A stretch of DNA of 64,000 bases from UBA9926 sp018645765 (GCA_949372755.1 CASIBO010000002.1:186001-250000); one strand, 5' to 3'. Numbered from the stretch's first letter, positions 1-8,411 are shown. Numbers and translations are program-made. Notes: generated by a model not told the origin, from the letters alone.

Positions 1-134
1 ATGAAGTCCGGATCTTGATATTCCATGGCCGAGCCCAGAACCATGTCGAGCGGCGCCACCTTCTTTTCCACAAAGTCCGCCGTCCAATCCAGCAAAACTT
101 GATATTCCGCATCTGTTTCAAAATCCCAAGCCAT
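1..134 (-). CDS. Acyl-CoA dehydrogenase, N-terminal fragment (cut by window edge)
   Basis: The first 44 codons of a leftward gene are present, starting at ATG 134; the rest lies outside the window. The opening residues MAWDFETDAEYQVLLDW followed by a V-x-P-L-D motif match the N-terminal helix of bacterial acyl-CoA dehydrogenases of the MAWDF type, flavoenzymes that make 2-enoyl-CoA in beta-oxidation. No catalytic residue is visible in this piece, so the assignment rests on N-terminal similarity recalled from the family. It is divergent from the SDR gene at 360, and the 225 bases between them must hold both promoters. Confidence 0.65.
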   Translation of the reverse strand, partial: MAWDFETDAEYQVLLDWTADFVEKKVAPLDMVLGSAMEYQDPDF

Positions 135-359
135 CTATAGCCCCTTTTTTATTGTTATTAATTCACATCGTTTTTTCCGCCCAGCCTGGCGCGTATTTTT
201 GGCAGCGTCTTTAATTAAAGCCGACCACTTTTGACAACAAACCCCTCGAAACCAGCTCAAACGTAACGACTTCTCGTCCAACCCGCAAGCGCTGGCTCAA
301 ACCGGAGTGATTCAGTTATAGTGCCGTCATAACTTCATGAACTACCCCAAGGAGCCATC

Positions 360-1139
360 GTGGTCGATACAAGCTTGTTTGATCTTTCTGGAAAAGTTGC
401 CCTGATTACTGGCGCCTCTAAAGGCATGGGTAAGTCGATGGCAGAGGGTCTTGCCGAGCACGGCGCGAAAGTTGTGATTTCCAGTCGCAAGCAGGATCAA
501 TGCGAGGAGACCGCGGCTGAGATTAACGATCGATGTGGCCCAGGATCAGCCATCGCCGTAGCCTGCAACATCGGTTACAAAGAGCAACTTCAGAATTTAG
601 TTGATGAAACGCATCGACAATTGGGCCCCATAGATTTTTTGATCGGCAATGCCGGCGTGAATCCCTACTACGGCTCAATCCTTGAGATTCCGGACGAGGC
701 GTACAACAAAATTATGGAGAGCAACGTCCGCTCGAACTTATGGCTCGCCAAGATGGTTGCCCCGGATATGATCGAGAAAAAATGCGGCTCAATTGCGATT
801 ACCGCAAGCACCGGCGCCTTTGGCCCTTCGGACGTATTGGGGACCTATAACATCTCGAAGCTTGCCGACATCGCGCTGGTTCGAAACCTGGCAATGGAAC
901 TTGGACCCCATGGCATACGGGTTAACGCGATTTGTCCTGGGCTGGTTAAAACCGATTTTGCCAAGGCGCTTTGGGACAATCCTGAAGGCGAGCGGCGCGC
1001 CAATGAAATAACGCCGATGCGTCGACTGGGCGAGCCAGATGATTTTAAAGGTATTGCGGTCTTCTTGGGCTCGAACGCCTCAAGCTGGATCACCGGCCAG
1101 GCCATGACGGTCTGTGGCGGCACCAACATGTGGGGATAA
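360..1139 (+). CDS. Short-chain dehydrogenase/reductase (SDR)
   Basis: A 259-residue classical SDR. The Rossmann motif TGASKGMG is at residues 17-24, NAG at 97-99, and the catalytic Ser150, Tyr163 and Lys167 (YNISK) are intact. The overall pattern resembles the DHRS4-like NAD(P)-dependent reductases often found with acyl-CoA genes. The true substrate is unknown; a hydroxyacyl-CoA or alcohol is likely, given the acyl-CoA dehydrogenase next door. The start is GTG at 360, supported by AAGGAG at 349-354 with five bases of spacing. It converges on the DUF3429 gene with a single base between the two stop codons. Confidence 0.85.
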   Translation: MVDTSLFDLSGKVALITGASKGMGKSMAEGLAEHGAKVVISSRKQDQCEETAAEINDRCGPGSAIAVACNIGYKEQLQNLVDETHRQLGPIDFLIGNAGVNPYYGSILEIPDEAYNKIMESNVRSNLWLAKMVAPDMIEKKCGSIAITASTGAFGPSDVLGTYNISKLADIALVRNLAMELGPHGIRVNAICPGLVKTDFAKALWDNPEGERRANEITPMRRLGEPDDFKGIAVFLGSNASSWITGQAMTVCGGTNMWG

Positions 1140-1140
1140 C

Positions 1141-1602
1141 TTAACCGGGTGTACTCATTTGAAGCACGGCCATTAGGGCATGCAGCATCGCGACCAACAC
1201 GGTCACGCGGCGCCGCATCCTTTGATAGTAGCTTGGCGCCGACCGAAACACCAAGCGCCAACGCTCAACCGCCAAGAGCACAACAAACAACCCACCCTGG
1301 GCGAGCAATCCCCACACCGTCGGCATTAAAAAAATCATCACGGCCAGGATCAACAGAGCATTACTGAGGCCAATCTCAAACCAAGGCATGCCCCCTAATG
1401 TAGTACGAGTCAGCGCGATCCCCCACCAGCTACCCAACAAAAACGCAGCGATCGCAAGACCGTACACTTGAAAAATTTGGCTGGCCAACGGCGCCTGAAA
1501 CACTTGAACGGCAACAATGCAGGTGGCGAAAGGCATCAAGCCTAGATAGGCCAGTGCAGGCACCCAAACACTTCGATCTTGCCAGCTTGGCATCACGGTC
1601 AA
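1141..1602 (-). CDS. DUF3429 family inner-membrane protein
   Basis: About 150 residues with four to five hydrophobic segments. Two family-like signatures are visible, AAFLLGSWWGIAL in the second segment and PSYYQRMRRRVTVLV near the C-terminus, which match the DUF3429 (TMEM69-like) family. The function is unknown. The TTG at 1602 directly follows the photolyase stop; ATG at 1593 is an equally good start, and neither has a clear ribosome site. The tight coupling to the photolyase suggests co-transcription and a link to light or oxidative stress, which is an inference. Confidence 0.7.
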   Translation of the reverse strand: MTVMPSWQDRSVWVPALAYLGLMPFATCIVAVQVFQAPLASQIFQVYGLAIAAFLLGSWWGIALTRTTLGGMPWFEIGLSNALLILAVMIFLMPTVWGLLAQGGLFVVLLAVERWRLVFRSAPSYYQRMRRRVTVLVAMLHALMAVLQMSTPG

Positions 1603-3021
1603 CTAACTTTCAGCGCGACGTTTCATTTCGCTAAACGCCGCAAGCGCAGCCTCTCTGGAGGCCTTCACCTCAACGATCGGCGCTGGATAATCTTTTCCAA
1701 TCACAACCCCGGCCGCCCGGCTGATCTCAACCGGGCACGCCCAAGGCTCATATAAAAATTTGCTGGGCATACGCTTCAGCTCGGGCACATAACGCCGCGT
1801 GTACTCCCCATCTGGGTCAAATCGTTGGCCCTGGGTAATCGGATTGAAAATTCGAAAATAGGGTGCTGCATCCGCGCCGCTACCGGCGCACCATTGCCAG
1901 CTGGCACTATTACTGGCGAGATCAGCGTCTACCAAGCAATCCCAAAACCACCGCTCGCCGTGGTGCCAGTGCAGCTTCAGGTTTTTGATCAAGAACGAGG
2001 CCACAATCATGCGGACCCGATTGTGCATGCTGCCGGTTTGCCATAACTCACGCATCCCTGCATCCACTATCGGATAGCCCGTTTGCCCAGTCTGCCAGGC
2101 TTTCAAAAAAGTCTGATCGGCCTCCCAAGGGAAATGATCGAATTTCGCTTGCAGGTTTTTCTCCTGCAACGCAGGGAAGTGATACAACAGGTTGTAAGAA
2201 AACTCTCGCCAAACCAACTCTTTAATAAAATGCGTTTGGTTGTCATCGGCGGGCGACTCGGCGCGCACGCTCGCTAAGACTTGATGCGGTGAAATCTCTC
2301 CGAAATGGAGATGCGCAGACAACCCAGAAACCGAACGCTTGGCGGGGAAGTCTCGACCTTCTCGATAGTCACCCATCCCGGTTGCCAAGAAATGCTGCAA
2401 CCGACCCTGCGCGCCGTCCTCACCTGGCGTCCAGTCCATCAACATCGCCTCGTCCCAAGCCACCTTCGGGCGTAACGCAAGCGATTCGAGTCCCGCTTGT
2501 TCCCCATGTGGCAGCATCTGAATCCGAGCGGTGTTGAACTCGCCCGGCGTCCGGGTGGATAGATTCGCCATGCAATGCTTATAAAAGGGCGTATACACCC
2601 GATAGGGGTATCCATCTTTTTTTACGGTGTCCCAGGGCTCAAATAAGAGCGCACCATTGAAACTGGTAACCGCAAGGCCGTTGGCTTTTAGCGCTGCCTT
2701 CAAACCCGAATCGCGCTGAATCGTCCAAGGCTCGTAGCCGCGATTCCACGTCACAGCCTCAATCTGATAACGCGCGCACAAATCTGGAATCAAGGTTTGA
2801 GCCGAGCCCTTCAGCATCACCAGGTTATTGTTGAGGCTTGCATTCAGCGCCGTTAAAGATCGGTGCAGCCAAGCGCGGGAAGCACCGCCCAGCACCGACC
2901 GCGCGGGCTCATCGGTGTCCAAGATAAAAACCGGTAGCACCTCGCCCTGCTGACAAGCCGCAAGCAACGCTGGATTATCCTGCAACCGAAGATCGTTTCT
3001 AAACCAGTGAAGGGTTCGCAT
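1603..3021 (-). CDS. phr: Deoxyribodipyrimidine photolyase (cryptochrome/photolyase family)
   Basis: A 472-residue class I-type photolyase that uses light to split cyclobutane pyrimidine dimers in DNA. The N-terminal antenna domain opens with LHWFRNDLRLQDNPAL. The FAD-binding helical domain carries SGLSAHLHFGEISPHQV, ELVWREFSYNLLYHFP and GYPIVDAGMRELWQTGSMHN, followed by WFWDCLVDADLASNSASWQW. Length and motif order are those of a full enzyme. It lies 34 bases downstream of the MaoC-like gene and abuts the DUF3429 gene, so the three are probably one leftward operon. Photolyases are common members of ECF/ChrR regulons, and such a system lies 3 kb away, but I found no matching promoter motif directly upstream. 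Confidence 0.93.
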   Translation of the reverse strand: MRTLHWFRNDLRLQDNPALLAACQQGEVLPVFILDTDEPARSVLGGASRAWLHRSLTALNASLNNNLVMLKGSAQTLIPDLCARYQIEAVTWNRGYEPWTIQRDSGLKAALKANGLAVTSFNGALLFEPWDTVKKDGYPYRVYTPFYKHCMANLSTRTPGEFNTARIQMLPHGEQAGLESLALRPKVAWDEAMLMDWTPGEDGAQGRLQHFLATGMGDYREGRDFPAKRSVSGLSAHLHFGEISPHQVLASVRAESPADDNQTHFIKELVWREFSYNLLYHFPALQEKNLQAKFDHFPWEADQTFLKAWQTGQTGYPIVDAGMRELWQTGSMHNRVRMIVASFLIKNLKLHWHHGERWFWDCLVDADLASNSASWQWCAGSGADAAPYFRIFNPITQGQRFDPDGEYTRRYVPELKRMPSKFLYEPWACPVEISRAAGVVIGKDYPAPIVEVKASREAALAAFSEMKRRAES

Positions 3022-3055
3022 TACATCTCACCTCGCATCAATCTTATTTTGACTG

Positions 3056-3952
3056 TTAAGTTATTGCCGTGGCCGACACTTGTGACCAAACCATAAACCC
3101 ATCTTTTATGACCGGCGCTTGCACGTCATTGCGCAGCTCGAACAACGCCCAATCCGAGCCTTGCGCCGTAATGTGCAGCGTTAAGGTCTGGGGCATCACG
3201 ACCATACTGGTGAAGCGCCCACCCAGCCGGGTGACTTGGTTTACCGCGCCGCCGAGCAGCTCACGCCCCAAGGCGCTCACCGACAGTCCAAGCGATGCAG
3301 TGCCATGTAAAATAATGTCTGGCAAGCCCGCAGCCAGCGCAAAGGCTCGATCGGAGTGAATTGGATTGTAGATTCTTGCCGTCTCGGTATAGATGTTGCC
3401 GAGCCCTGCTGAGACCGCGATGGGTATTTCTCGTCTCGCGCCGTCCGCTTGCCGCGACTGAATGATTTCGGGCCAGGCGGGCGCTTGCGCAATCGGCGTT
3501 GCCGCGGGGCCTTGGATCATAACGCCCCGGCTCACGTTGGTTTGCCAGGTTCTAGTCACCAAGTCACCGGCCTCATCAGAGGTATCAAGCTGTAAACAAA
3601 CCCTAGCGCCCTGCTTGCCTGGCTGCAAATCAACCACCGTCGCGGTGGTATGGTAGACCTGCCCAGGCACAATCGGCTTTACCACATGCAAATCATGGGT
3701 TGCATGAACCCCCCGGGCAAGCTCCTCATCGCTCAAGCCATCGTGTCCAGGAAGTGCCCGGCTCTCCAAAACACTCGGCCATTCCAAGCAAACAGGAAAC
3801 AAGGGATGTACTGCGAGCCTTGCTTGGGTCGTATCGCGCAATCGCGGATTCTCGTCTTGCAGACCGGCGGCGTAGGCCATGGTCCAACGCGCATCAACCG
3901 CGTGGTATCTTGGTGACGTGCTCTGACCCACAAGCTCGGTCTGAAGCGGCAT
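3056..3952 (-). CDS. MaoC-like double hot-dog hydratase
   Basis: A 298-residue protein with two hot-dog halves, the length of eukaryotic-type hydratase 2 and related bacterial MaoC proteins. The C-terminal half has the hydratase signature YNPIHSD followed by GLPDIILHG, which supplies the Asp/His catalytic pair of R-specific enoyl-CoA hydratases. These enzymes add water to trans-2-enoyl-CoA to give the (R)-3-hydroxyacyl-CoA. The N-terminal half lacks that motif, as expected for a double hot-dog protein in which only one half is catalytic. It is the first gene of the apparent maoC-phr-DUF3429 run. Pairing with a photolyase is unusual for a beta-oxidation enzyme. Confidence 0.8.
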   Translation of the reverse strand: MPLQTELVGQSTSPRYHAVDARWTMAYAAGLQDENPRLRDTTQARLAVHPLFPVCLEWPSVLESRALPGHDGLSDEELARGVHATHDLHVVKPIVPGQVYHTTATVVDLQPGKQGARVCLQLDTSDEAGDLVTRTWQTNVSRGVMIQGPAATPIAQAPAWPEIIQSRQADGARREIPIAVSAGLGNIYTETARIYNPIHSDRAFALAAGLPDIILHGTASLGLSVSALGRELLGGAVNQVTRLGGRFTSMVVMPQTLTLHITAQGSDWALFELRNDVQAPVIKDGFMVWSQVSATAIT

Positions 3953-4031
3953 AGGATAGATCCTCTTTTAATCATTACTGAACTGCAGCCAAAGTGTGGC
4001 AAGCCAACGCCGTGTATACCCAGCGCTTGCA

Positions 4032-4340
4032 CTACAGGGTTAGTGGCATCTCTAGGGCAAGATCGCTGCCAACAGTCGGGTTGCCAATCATTTCATCAAA
4101 ACTACTTTGGTGCCTCAAAGTTGCAGCATCATATTCAATGCCGACAAGCGCTCGCTTCATCGCGCCCAAACTTCGAGTCATGAGTCGCTGACCATTGTCG
4201 ATTGTTACAGCATAACGCGCGCCACTCACATCCGCCTCGACCAAATAAATCTCAGGATCCTGGCTTTGGATCAGCAGATTCACGGATTCGTTTTGCGCCC
4301 GCTGTCTCAAATCAACCAGGCTTATCTTCCTCAATATCAT
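4032..4340 (-). CDS. DUF6482 family small protein
   Basis: A 102-residue soluble protein, Glu/Asp-rich in its middle. The segment YLVEADVSGARYAV and the C-terminal SSFDEMIGNP correspond to the conserved [AS][YF]DEMIG pattern of the DUF6482 family of gammaproteobacteria. I know no biochemical function for this family. It is transcribed divergently from folE. The shared 203-base gap contains the ECF-type promoter that reads toward folE. Confidence 0.6.
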   Translation of the reverse strand: MILRKISLVDLRQRAQNESVNLLIQSQDPEIYLVEADVSGARYAVTIDNGQRLMTRSLGAMKRALVGIEYDAATLRHQSSFDEMIGNPTVGSDLALEMPLTL

Positions 4341-4484
4341 TCTTACTTCGTACCCTTATCGATCCTTAACCCAGCGTCGCCCTTGGCTCTTAAGGCTCGC
4401 CCCACGAGAGGCCAACAACTCTAACTTCAACGATTGATTTCGACAAAGAGACCAGTTGTGGTCAAAATCCTGACAAACTGGCAT

Positions 4485-4512
4485 TGATCTGATTTGATCA
4501 ATGCCTCGTACT
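4485..4512 (+). promoter_or_regulatory. ECF (ChrR-type) sigma factor promoter for folE-lipocalin
   Basis: TGATCT at 4485-4490, exactly 16 bases, then CGTACT at 4507-4512. This fits the TGATC / CGTA consensus described for sigma-E/ChrR-type ECF factors. The same element with the same spacing precedes the local ECF sigma gene. The predicted start of transcription is near 4519, about 25 bases before the folE ATG. Confidence 0.65.
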
Positions 4513-4543
4513 TTTTTCTACCTAACACGAAAAGGACCTAGAC

Positions 4544-5221
4544 ATGACGTCACTTGCCGCCTCATCAATTACCCAAAAAACTGCGGTCAGCACCGAAGCC
4601 GCCGCCGTTAAACACGCTTTGGTGCTCAAAGGACTTGAGACGCCAATGCTTGAAACCGGCCTGACTCGCGACGAGAAATATCTTCGGATCAAAGCCGCTA
4701 TGCGCGATGTTGTCACCACCTTGGGACTCGACCTGAGTGACGACAGCTTAACAGAGACTCCCCACCGCATTGCCAAAATGTACATCGACGAAATCTTCTC
4801 TGGTCTAGATTACAGCCAGTTCCCCAAAATCTCCGTCATCGAAAACAAGATGGGCGTTGAGGAAATGGTCAAAATTACCGACATCAATCTCACCAGCACT
4901 TGTGAGCACCACTTTGTGACCATCGATGGCGTTGCCGATGTTGCTTACATCCCCAATGAAAAGATTATAGGCTTGTCCAAAATCAATCGTATCGTGCGCT
5001 TCTTTGCCCAAAGACCCCAAGTTCAAGAGCGCTTGACCCAGCAAATCTTAGTGGCCTTACAAACGCTTCTCGACACGGACAGCGTAGCAGTTCGCATCAA
5101 AGCCACGCACTTCTGCGTCAAATCGAGAGGCGTCATGGATACAAGCTCGCAAACCGAGACAACCGCCTTGGGTGGTCAGTTCAAGGCCAACCCAACCGCT
5201 CGAGCCGAATTCCTCAGTTGA
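4544..5221 (+). CDS. folE: GTP cyclohydrolase I (FolE)
   Basis: A 225-residue enzyme that converts GTP to 7,8-dihydroneopterin triphosphate, the first step of tetrahydrofolate (and pterin) synthesis; the family is cytosolic and decameric. The zinc ligands Cys120 and His123 (TSTCEHHFVTIDG) and Cys191 (THFCVKSRG) are present, as is the conserved core ETPHRIAKMYIDEIFSGLDY. The similarity to E. coli FolE runs nearly end to end. AAAGGA lies just upstream of ATG 4544. Its stop overlaps the TTG start of the lipocalin, implying translational coupling. The upstream ECF-type promoter suggests this copy is stress-induced. One inferred reason is that pterins are the antenna chromophore of many photolyases, and a photolyase gene is close by. 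Confidence 0.95.
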   Translation: MTSLAASSITQKTAVSTEAAAVKHALVLKGLETPMLETGLTRDEKYLRIKAAMRDVVTTLGLDLSDDSLTETPHRIAKMYIDEIFSGLDYSQFPKISVIENKMGVEEMVKITDINLTSTCEHHFVTIDGVADVAYIPNEKIIGLSKINRIVRFFAQRPQVQERLTQQILVALQTLLDTDSVAVRIKATHFCVKSRGVMDTSSQTETTALGGQFKANPTARAEFLS

Positions 5222-5850
5222 GTGGCCTTCTTTGGAAGTCCGCGGCTGATCCGACCCGAAAAGCATCGCGTAGGACGTTCAAATTCGCCCAGATCGGATT
5301 TGGACTCTTACTTATACTGCTGAATGGATGCAGCGCTCAACCGAGACCGCCTATGAATACCGTTGCTAACCTAGACCTAACGCGCTTTATGGGCGACTGG
5401 CACGTGCTTGCCGATATTGAGACCCCTTTTGACCGTAACGCGGTTGAGCCCCTTGAAACTTACAAACTTGCCCCGGGCGGCGTGGTCGAGACGACTTATT
5501 CTTATCGAGAGGGTAGCCCCGAGGGCCCTTTGCGCGAACGCAATCTGAAAGCGTTCGTCTCAGCCGAGTCACCGGCGATTTGGGGCATGCAAATCTTCTG
5601 GCCCGTCAAAGCTGAATATCGAGTCGTGTACCTCGACGCCGCCTACCAAACCACCATCATCGGTAGAACCAAGCGCGACTTTGTCTGGGTTATGGCGCGA
5701 ACCCCGGCTATTGACCCCGAAACCTTCGCAACCCTTATGAAAACCGTACAAACCTTGGGCTACGACCTCTCTCAACTCCGCATTCACGAGCCCATGCGCT
5801 CATTACAAGCCCAAGCAGCTGAGGCGAACATCAATCGCAATGATCGATAA
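5218..5850 (+). CDS. blc: Outer-membrane lipocalin lipoprotein (Blc-like)
   Basis: About 210 residues with a lipoprotein signal (LLLILLNGC, lipid-anchored Cys) and a bacterial lipocalin fold. The GxW motif is present in FMGDWHVLADIE, followed by the beta-strand pattern ending WVMARTPAIDPETFATLM. Blc proteins bind lipids or lysophospholipids at the outer membrane under envelope stress. The TTG at 5218 overlaps the folE stop (TTGA), so the pair is probably one transcript from the ECF-type promoter at 4485. Lipocalins are recurrent members of ChrR-type regulons, which agrees with the sigma/anti-sigma genes that follow directly. Confidence 0.85.
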   Translation: MSGLLWKSAADPTRKASRRTFKFAQIGFGLLLILLNGCSAQPRPPMNTVANLDLTRFMGDWHVLADIETPFDRNAVEPLETYKLAPGGVVETTYSYREGSPEGPLRERNLKAFVSAESPAIWGMQIFWPVKAEYRVVYLDAAYQTTIIGRTKRDFVWVMARTPAIDPETFATLMKTVQTLGYDLSQLRIHEPMRSLQAQAAEANINRNDR

Positions 5851-5878
5851 TGATCTGAAACGCTCAACTTACCGTAGA
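5851..5878 (+). promoter_or_regulatory. Autoregulatory ECF sigma promoter
   Basis: TGATCT at 5851-5856, 16 bases, CGTAGA at 5873-5878. The -35-like hexamer and spacing are identical to those of the folE promoter. It starts right after the lipocalin stop codon and precedes the ECF sigma gene. This is the expected position for positive autoregulation, and it argues against the long ATG start at 5840. Confidence 0.65.
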
Positions 5879-5938
5879 ACTTTGAAATCAGACGGACAAG
5901 CGCGAATAATGGTGACTCAAATCAAAACCAAGGCCACA

Positions 5939-6535
5939 ATGAATAAACCTAGCGGACCAGACTGGAATGCCCTGCTTGTAAAGGTCGGAAGCCACCAAGA
6001 CAAGGCGGCATTTGGCGCTTTATTCTCACACTTCGGGCCTCTGTTGAAGGGCTTTTTGCTCAAAGGCGGCGGCGTTGAACCAGAACAAGCCGAAGAATTG
6101 GTCCAAGAAACCATGATCAAGGTATGGCGCAAAGCACCAAGCTACGCGCCGACCCAAGCCGCGGCCAGCACCTGGATGTACACCATAGCTCGAAACACGC
6201 GCATCGACTGGCTTCGAAAGCACGCCAAAAAGAACCACCAAACCGATGAGTTGGTTGCAGAGGACCTTTTTGATGAGAACGAAGAGTCATCGCCTTTCAC
6301 CGCGCTCATTCAGACTCGTAACGCCAGCAACATTAGAGAACATTTAAATAGCTTGCCCCAAGAGCAGCTCCAAGTCCTGACCTTGATGTACTTCCAAGGT
6401 AAGTCGGGTCAAGAAGTCGCCGATGAGCTCGCCATCCCCCTTGGGACTGTTAAATCTAGAGTGCGGCTTGCGCTGCAAAAATTAAAATTAAAAATAAGCC
6501 CGAATGGGGAAGAACAGGTGGTATACGCTTCATGA
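5939..6535 (+). CDS. rpoE: ECF RNA polymerase sigma factor (sigma-E/ChrR group, ECF11-like)
   Basis: A 198-residue sigma-70 family ECF factor. Region 2 is seen in EELVQETMIKVWRKAPSY and STWMYTIARNTRIDWLRKH. Region 4 is seen in LPQEQLQVLTLMYFQGKSG and then IPLGTVKSRVRLALQKLK, a helix-turn-helix that reads the -35 element. It should direct transcription of a singlet-oxygen or lipid-peroxide response once released by ChrR. The gene symbol follows Rhodobacter usage. I chose ATG 5939 because AAGG at 5929-5932 is well spaced. ATG 5909 is possible; ATG 5840 lies upstream of the putative promoter. The stop overlaps the ChrR start (ATGA). Confidence 0.9.
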   Translation: MNKPSGPDWNALLVKVGSHQDKAAFGALFSHFGPLLKGFLLKGGGVEPEQAEELVQETMIKVWRKAPSYAPTQAAASTWMYTIARNTRIDWLRKHAKKNHQTDELVAEDLFDENEESSPFTALIQTRNASNIREHLNSLPQEQLQVLTLMYFQGKSGQEVADELAIPLGTVKSRVRLALQKLKLKISPNGEEQVVYAS

Positions 6536-7209
6536 TCAATAATCATCCAAATACGCAGCTTTTAACTGATTACGCAACAGGCGGGTTGTCAATGGCGCCC
6601 CTTATCTCAATTACAACGCACCTGCAGTTTTGCGACCAATGTCGAGAAGCCGTAAGCGGTCTTAACATCCTTGGTGGTGAGCTGCTAACAGAATGTGACG
6701 AAGCTGAATTATCGGATGACTTATTAGCGCAAACTCTAGCCATACTTGATGCGCCTATGGCGACCAATACGGATGCCGAAGCAGCGGCAGAGACACCCAA
6801 GTCTAGTCTCTGTCCAGACCTTGCAAGTCAGCTTCCTAAATACTTGCATCGATTCCTGAATTCCCAAGAACTTGAGTGGCGAAGCTTGTCCTCTACTCTG
6901 TCCGTTGCTGCCATTAGTGTTGGCGAAACCGATTATGAGCTCGCACTGCACCGCATTGACGCCGGCGGCAAGGCCCCAGTTCATGACCATAAGGGAACCG
7001 AATTAACCGTTGTCCTGAAGGGCAGCTTCTCCGACGAAGACGGCATTTACCGCGAAGGCGACTTTCTCATGCGTGAGCCTGGTGATGTGCACAGACCGTC
7101 TGCGACTCAAGACCAAGCTTGCATCTGCTTGTCAGTGCTGTCTGCACCGATCAAGCTGACCGGCATTAAGCAGGTTCTCAACCCATTCATGCAGTTCAAT
7201 CCCAGTTAA
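6532..7209 (+). CDS. chrR: Zinc-binding anti-sigma factor ChrR
   Basis: A 225-residue anti-sigma factor. The N-terminal ZAS zinc site is complete, with His5, His30, Cys34 and Cys37 (HLQFCDQC). Its spacing equals that of Rhodobacter ChrR as I recall it. The C-terminal cupin has His151, His153, Glu157 and His187, plus Cys197 and Cys199, again with family spacing. The N-domain holds the ECF sigma factor inactive in the cytoplasm; the cupin is needed for release by singlet oxygen. It overlaps the sigma gene by four bases, so the two are translationally coupled and co-regulated from the promoter at 5851. Confidence 0.95.
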   Translation: MINNHPNTQLLTDYATGGLSMAPLISITTHLQFCDQCREAVSGLNILGGELLTECDEAELSDDLLAQTLAILDAPMATNTDAEAAAETPKSSLCPDLASQLPKYLHRFLNSQELEWRSLSSTLSVAAISVGETDYELALHRIDAGGKAPVHDHKGTELTVVLKGSFSDEDGIYREGDFLMREPGDVHRPSATQDQACICLSVLSAPIKLTGIKQVLNPFMQFNPS

Positions 7210-7216
7210 CGGCCCC

Positions 7217-7257
7217 GGCTCGACCCATCCTCTGCCCAGACGGGGTACCATCGAGCC
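7217..7257. terminator. Possible hairpin between convergent genes
   Basis: GGCTCGA (7217-7223) is complementary to TCGAGCC (7251-7257), with further C/G pairing inside. It lies between the chrR and PhyH stops. There is no T-tract on either strand, so a terminator role is tentative. Confidence 0.3.
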
Positions 7258-7325
7258 TTCCAACGGGTCGTCATTGCGCCGGCCCCCTCCTTCTTCTCAA
7301 CACCTTGCCATCACCTTCGTCCGCG

Positions 7326-8348
7326 TCAAGGCCCTACCGCGTATGGGGCAGGGTCAAAGCCAAAGACGCCATAACGCGCCGTCACCGCAGCCAACGTTTC
7401 CGAATTCCAATAAGCATTGCCCGGCGCAGGAAACCCCATGACACACCGCTGCAGTACACTCGCCCTGCCAATCCACCTTTCAAAGAACTGACTCTGTCGA
7501 TACGCCGACCATGACCATCCTGGATGGAGTGTGCTCACCCACTCGGCAGACGCGACTCTAAACGTCATATTGTGCGCCAGTCGCCGCGCCCCCTGCTTCA
7601 AAGGGGTTCCACGATGCCACGTGTCGTGCCGATACAGCAGAACATCTCCTGGCCTGTACGCAACCCGTGCCTCGCGCTCATAAAGCGCCGCCCGAAATTC
7701 AGCGACCTCGGGCGCCGCTGCTAAAAGATAGGTTTCGGCGGCAGCTCGATCATTGATAAACCTCAGATCCCCAATACCCGGTGCATCAATCATTGGCCAG
7801 CGATAAGCAGGATCCTGTGGGCCTGTCCGTGGCACGACCGCCGTCTCGCCGCCGCAATCTGCGGCGTCCGAATAATACAGAATCAACTCAACCGCCTCCG
7901 GCGTCTCCCACCGCGGCGGATGGACCAAAGAATGATTCGGATAATCCACATGCATGCGCTGGTCCCAATTGTCTTGCTCAGACTGCCGTTCACGACGGCC
8001 ATACTTAGGCCAAAGATCGGACTGGGTGATTCGTAATTGAGAGACTTCAGAGCCAAGGAGGTCGGCAACCGCTTGCAGCAATACAGCGTCTAACGTGATT
8101 TCATTAAAGATGGTATGCGGTGAGGGAAACACCAGCGCGCCATTGCTACCGAAGTCGGTCACCTGGTCGGCCGCCGCTGAACCCGCCGCCGGAAACGTCG
8201 CATCCGCCAAAGCCACCAGCTGCTGTTGCAGAGCCGGCGCAATCAAACCGTTGACTAAGCTAAAGCCCTGATCGCGCCATTGACTGATCTGGGCCTGGGA
8301 GAGCCTCGATGCGGTAACCGGTTCTGATCGAATCTCACGCTGGTTCAT
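7326..8348 (-). CDS. Phytanoyl-CoA dioxygenase (PhyH) family protein
   Basis: A 340-residue Fe(II)/2-oxoglutarate oxygenase fold. The iron triad is visible as His133-Val-Asp135 (RMHVDYPNH) and a distal His about 245 (YRHDTWHRG), with an Arg in RRLAHNMTFR for 2-oxoglutarate. The family hydroxylates alkyl chains or small molecules; phytanoyl-CoA is only the eponymous substrate, so the true substrate is unknown. It sits downstream of the acyl-CoA dehydrogenase pair on the same strand (63-base gap), which may link it to that pathway. AAGG upstream supports ATG 8348. Confidence 0.85.
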   Translation of the reverse strand: MNQREIRSEPVTASRLSQAQISQWRDQGFSLVNGLIAPALQQQLVALADATFPAAGSAAADQVTDFGSNGALVFPSPHTIFNEITLDAVLLQAVADLLGSEVSQLRITQSDLWPKYGRRERQSEQDNWDQRMHVDYPNHSLVHPPRWETPEAVELILYYSDAADCGGETAVVPRTGPQDPAYRWPMIDAPGIGDLRFINDRAAAETYLLAAAPEVAEFRAALYEREARVAYRPGDVLLYRHDTWHRGTPLKQGARRLAHNMTFRVASAEWVSTLHPGWSWSAYRQSQFFERWIGRASVLQRCVMGFPAPGNAYWNSETLAAVTARYGVFGFDPAPYAVGP

Positions 8349-8411
8349 AACGCGCCTTCACTCCTGAAATACCAAGACCCTTTGGTCCAGCCTTGGCGCT
8401 AAACGGTGAAC

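Noticed and set aside
845..1261. Leftward 138-residue ORF opposite the SDR
   Set aside because: It is the antisense shadow of a well-supported SDR and has no domain signature.
5840..5938. Extended start of the ECF sigma gene at ATG 5840
   Set aside because: It overlaps the lipocalin end and contains the putative ECF promoter; the extra residues do not resemble the family N-terminus.
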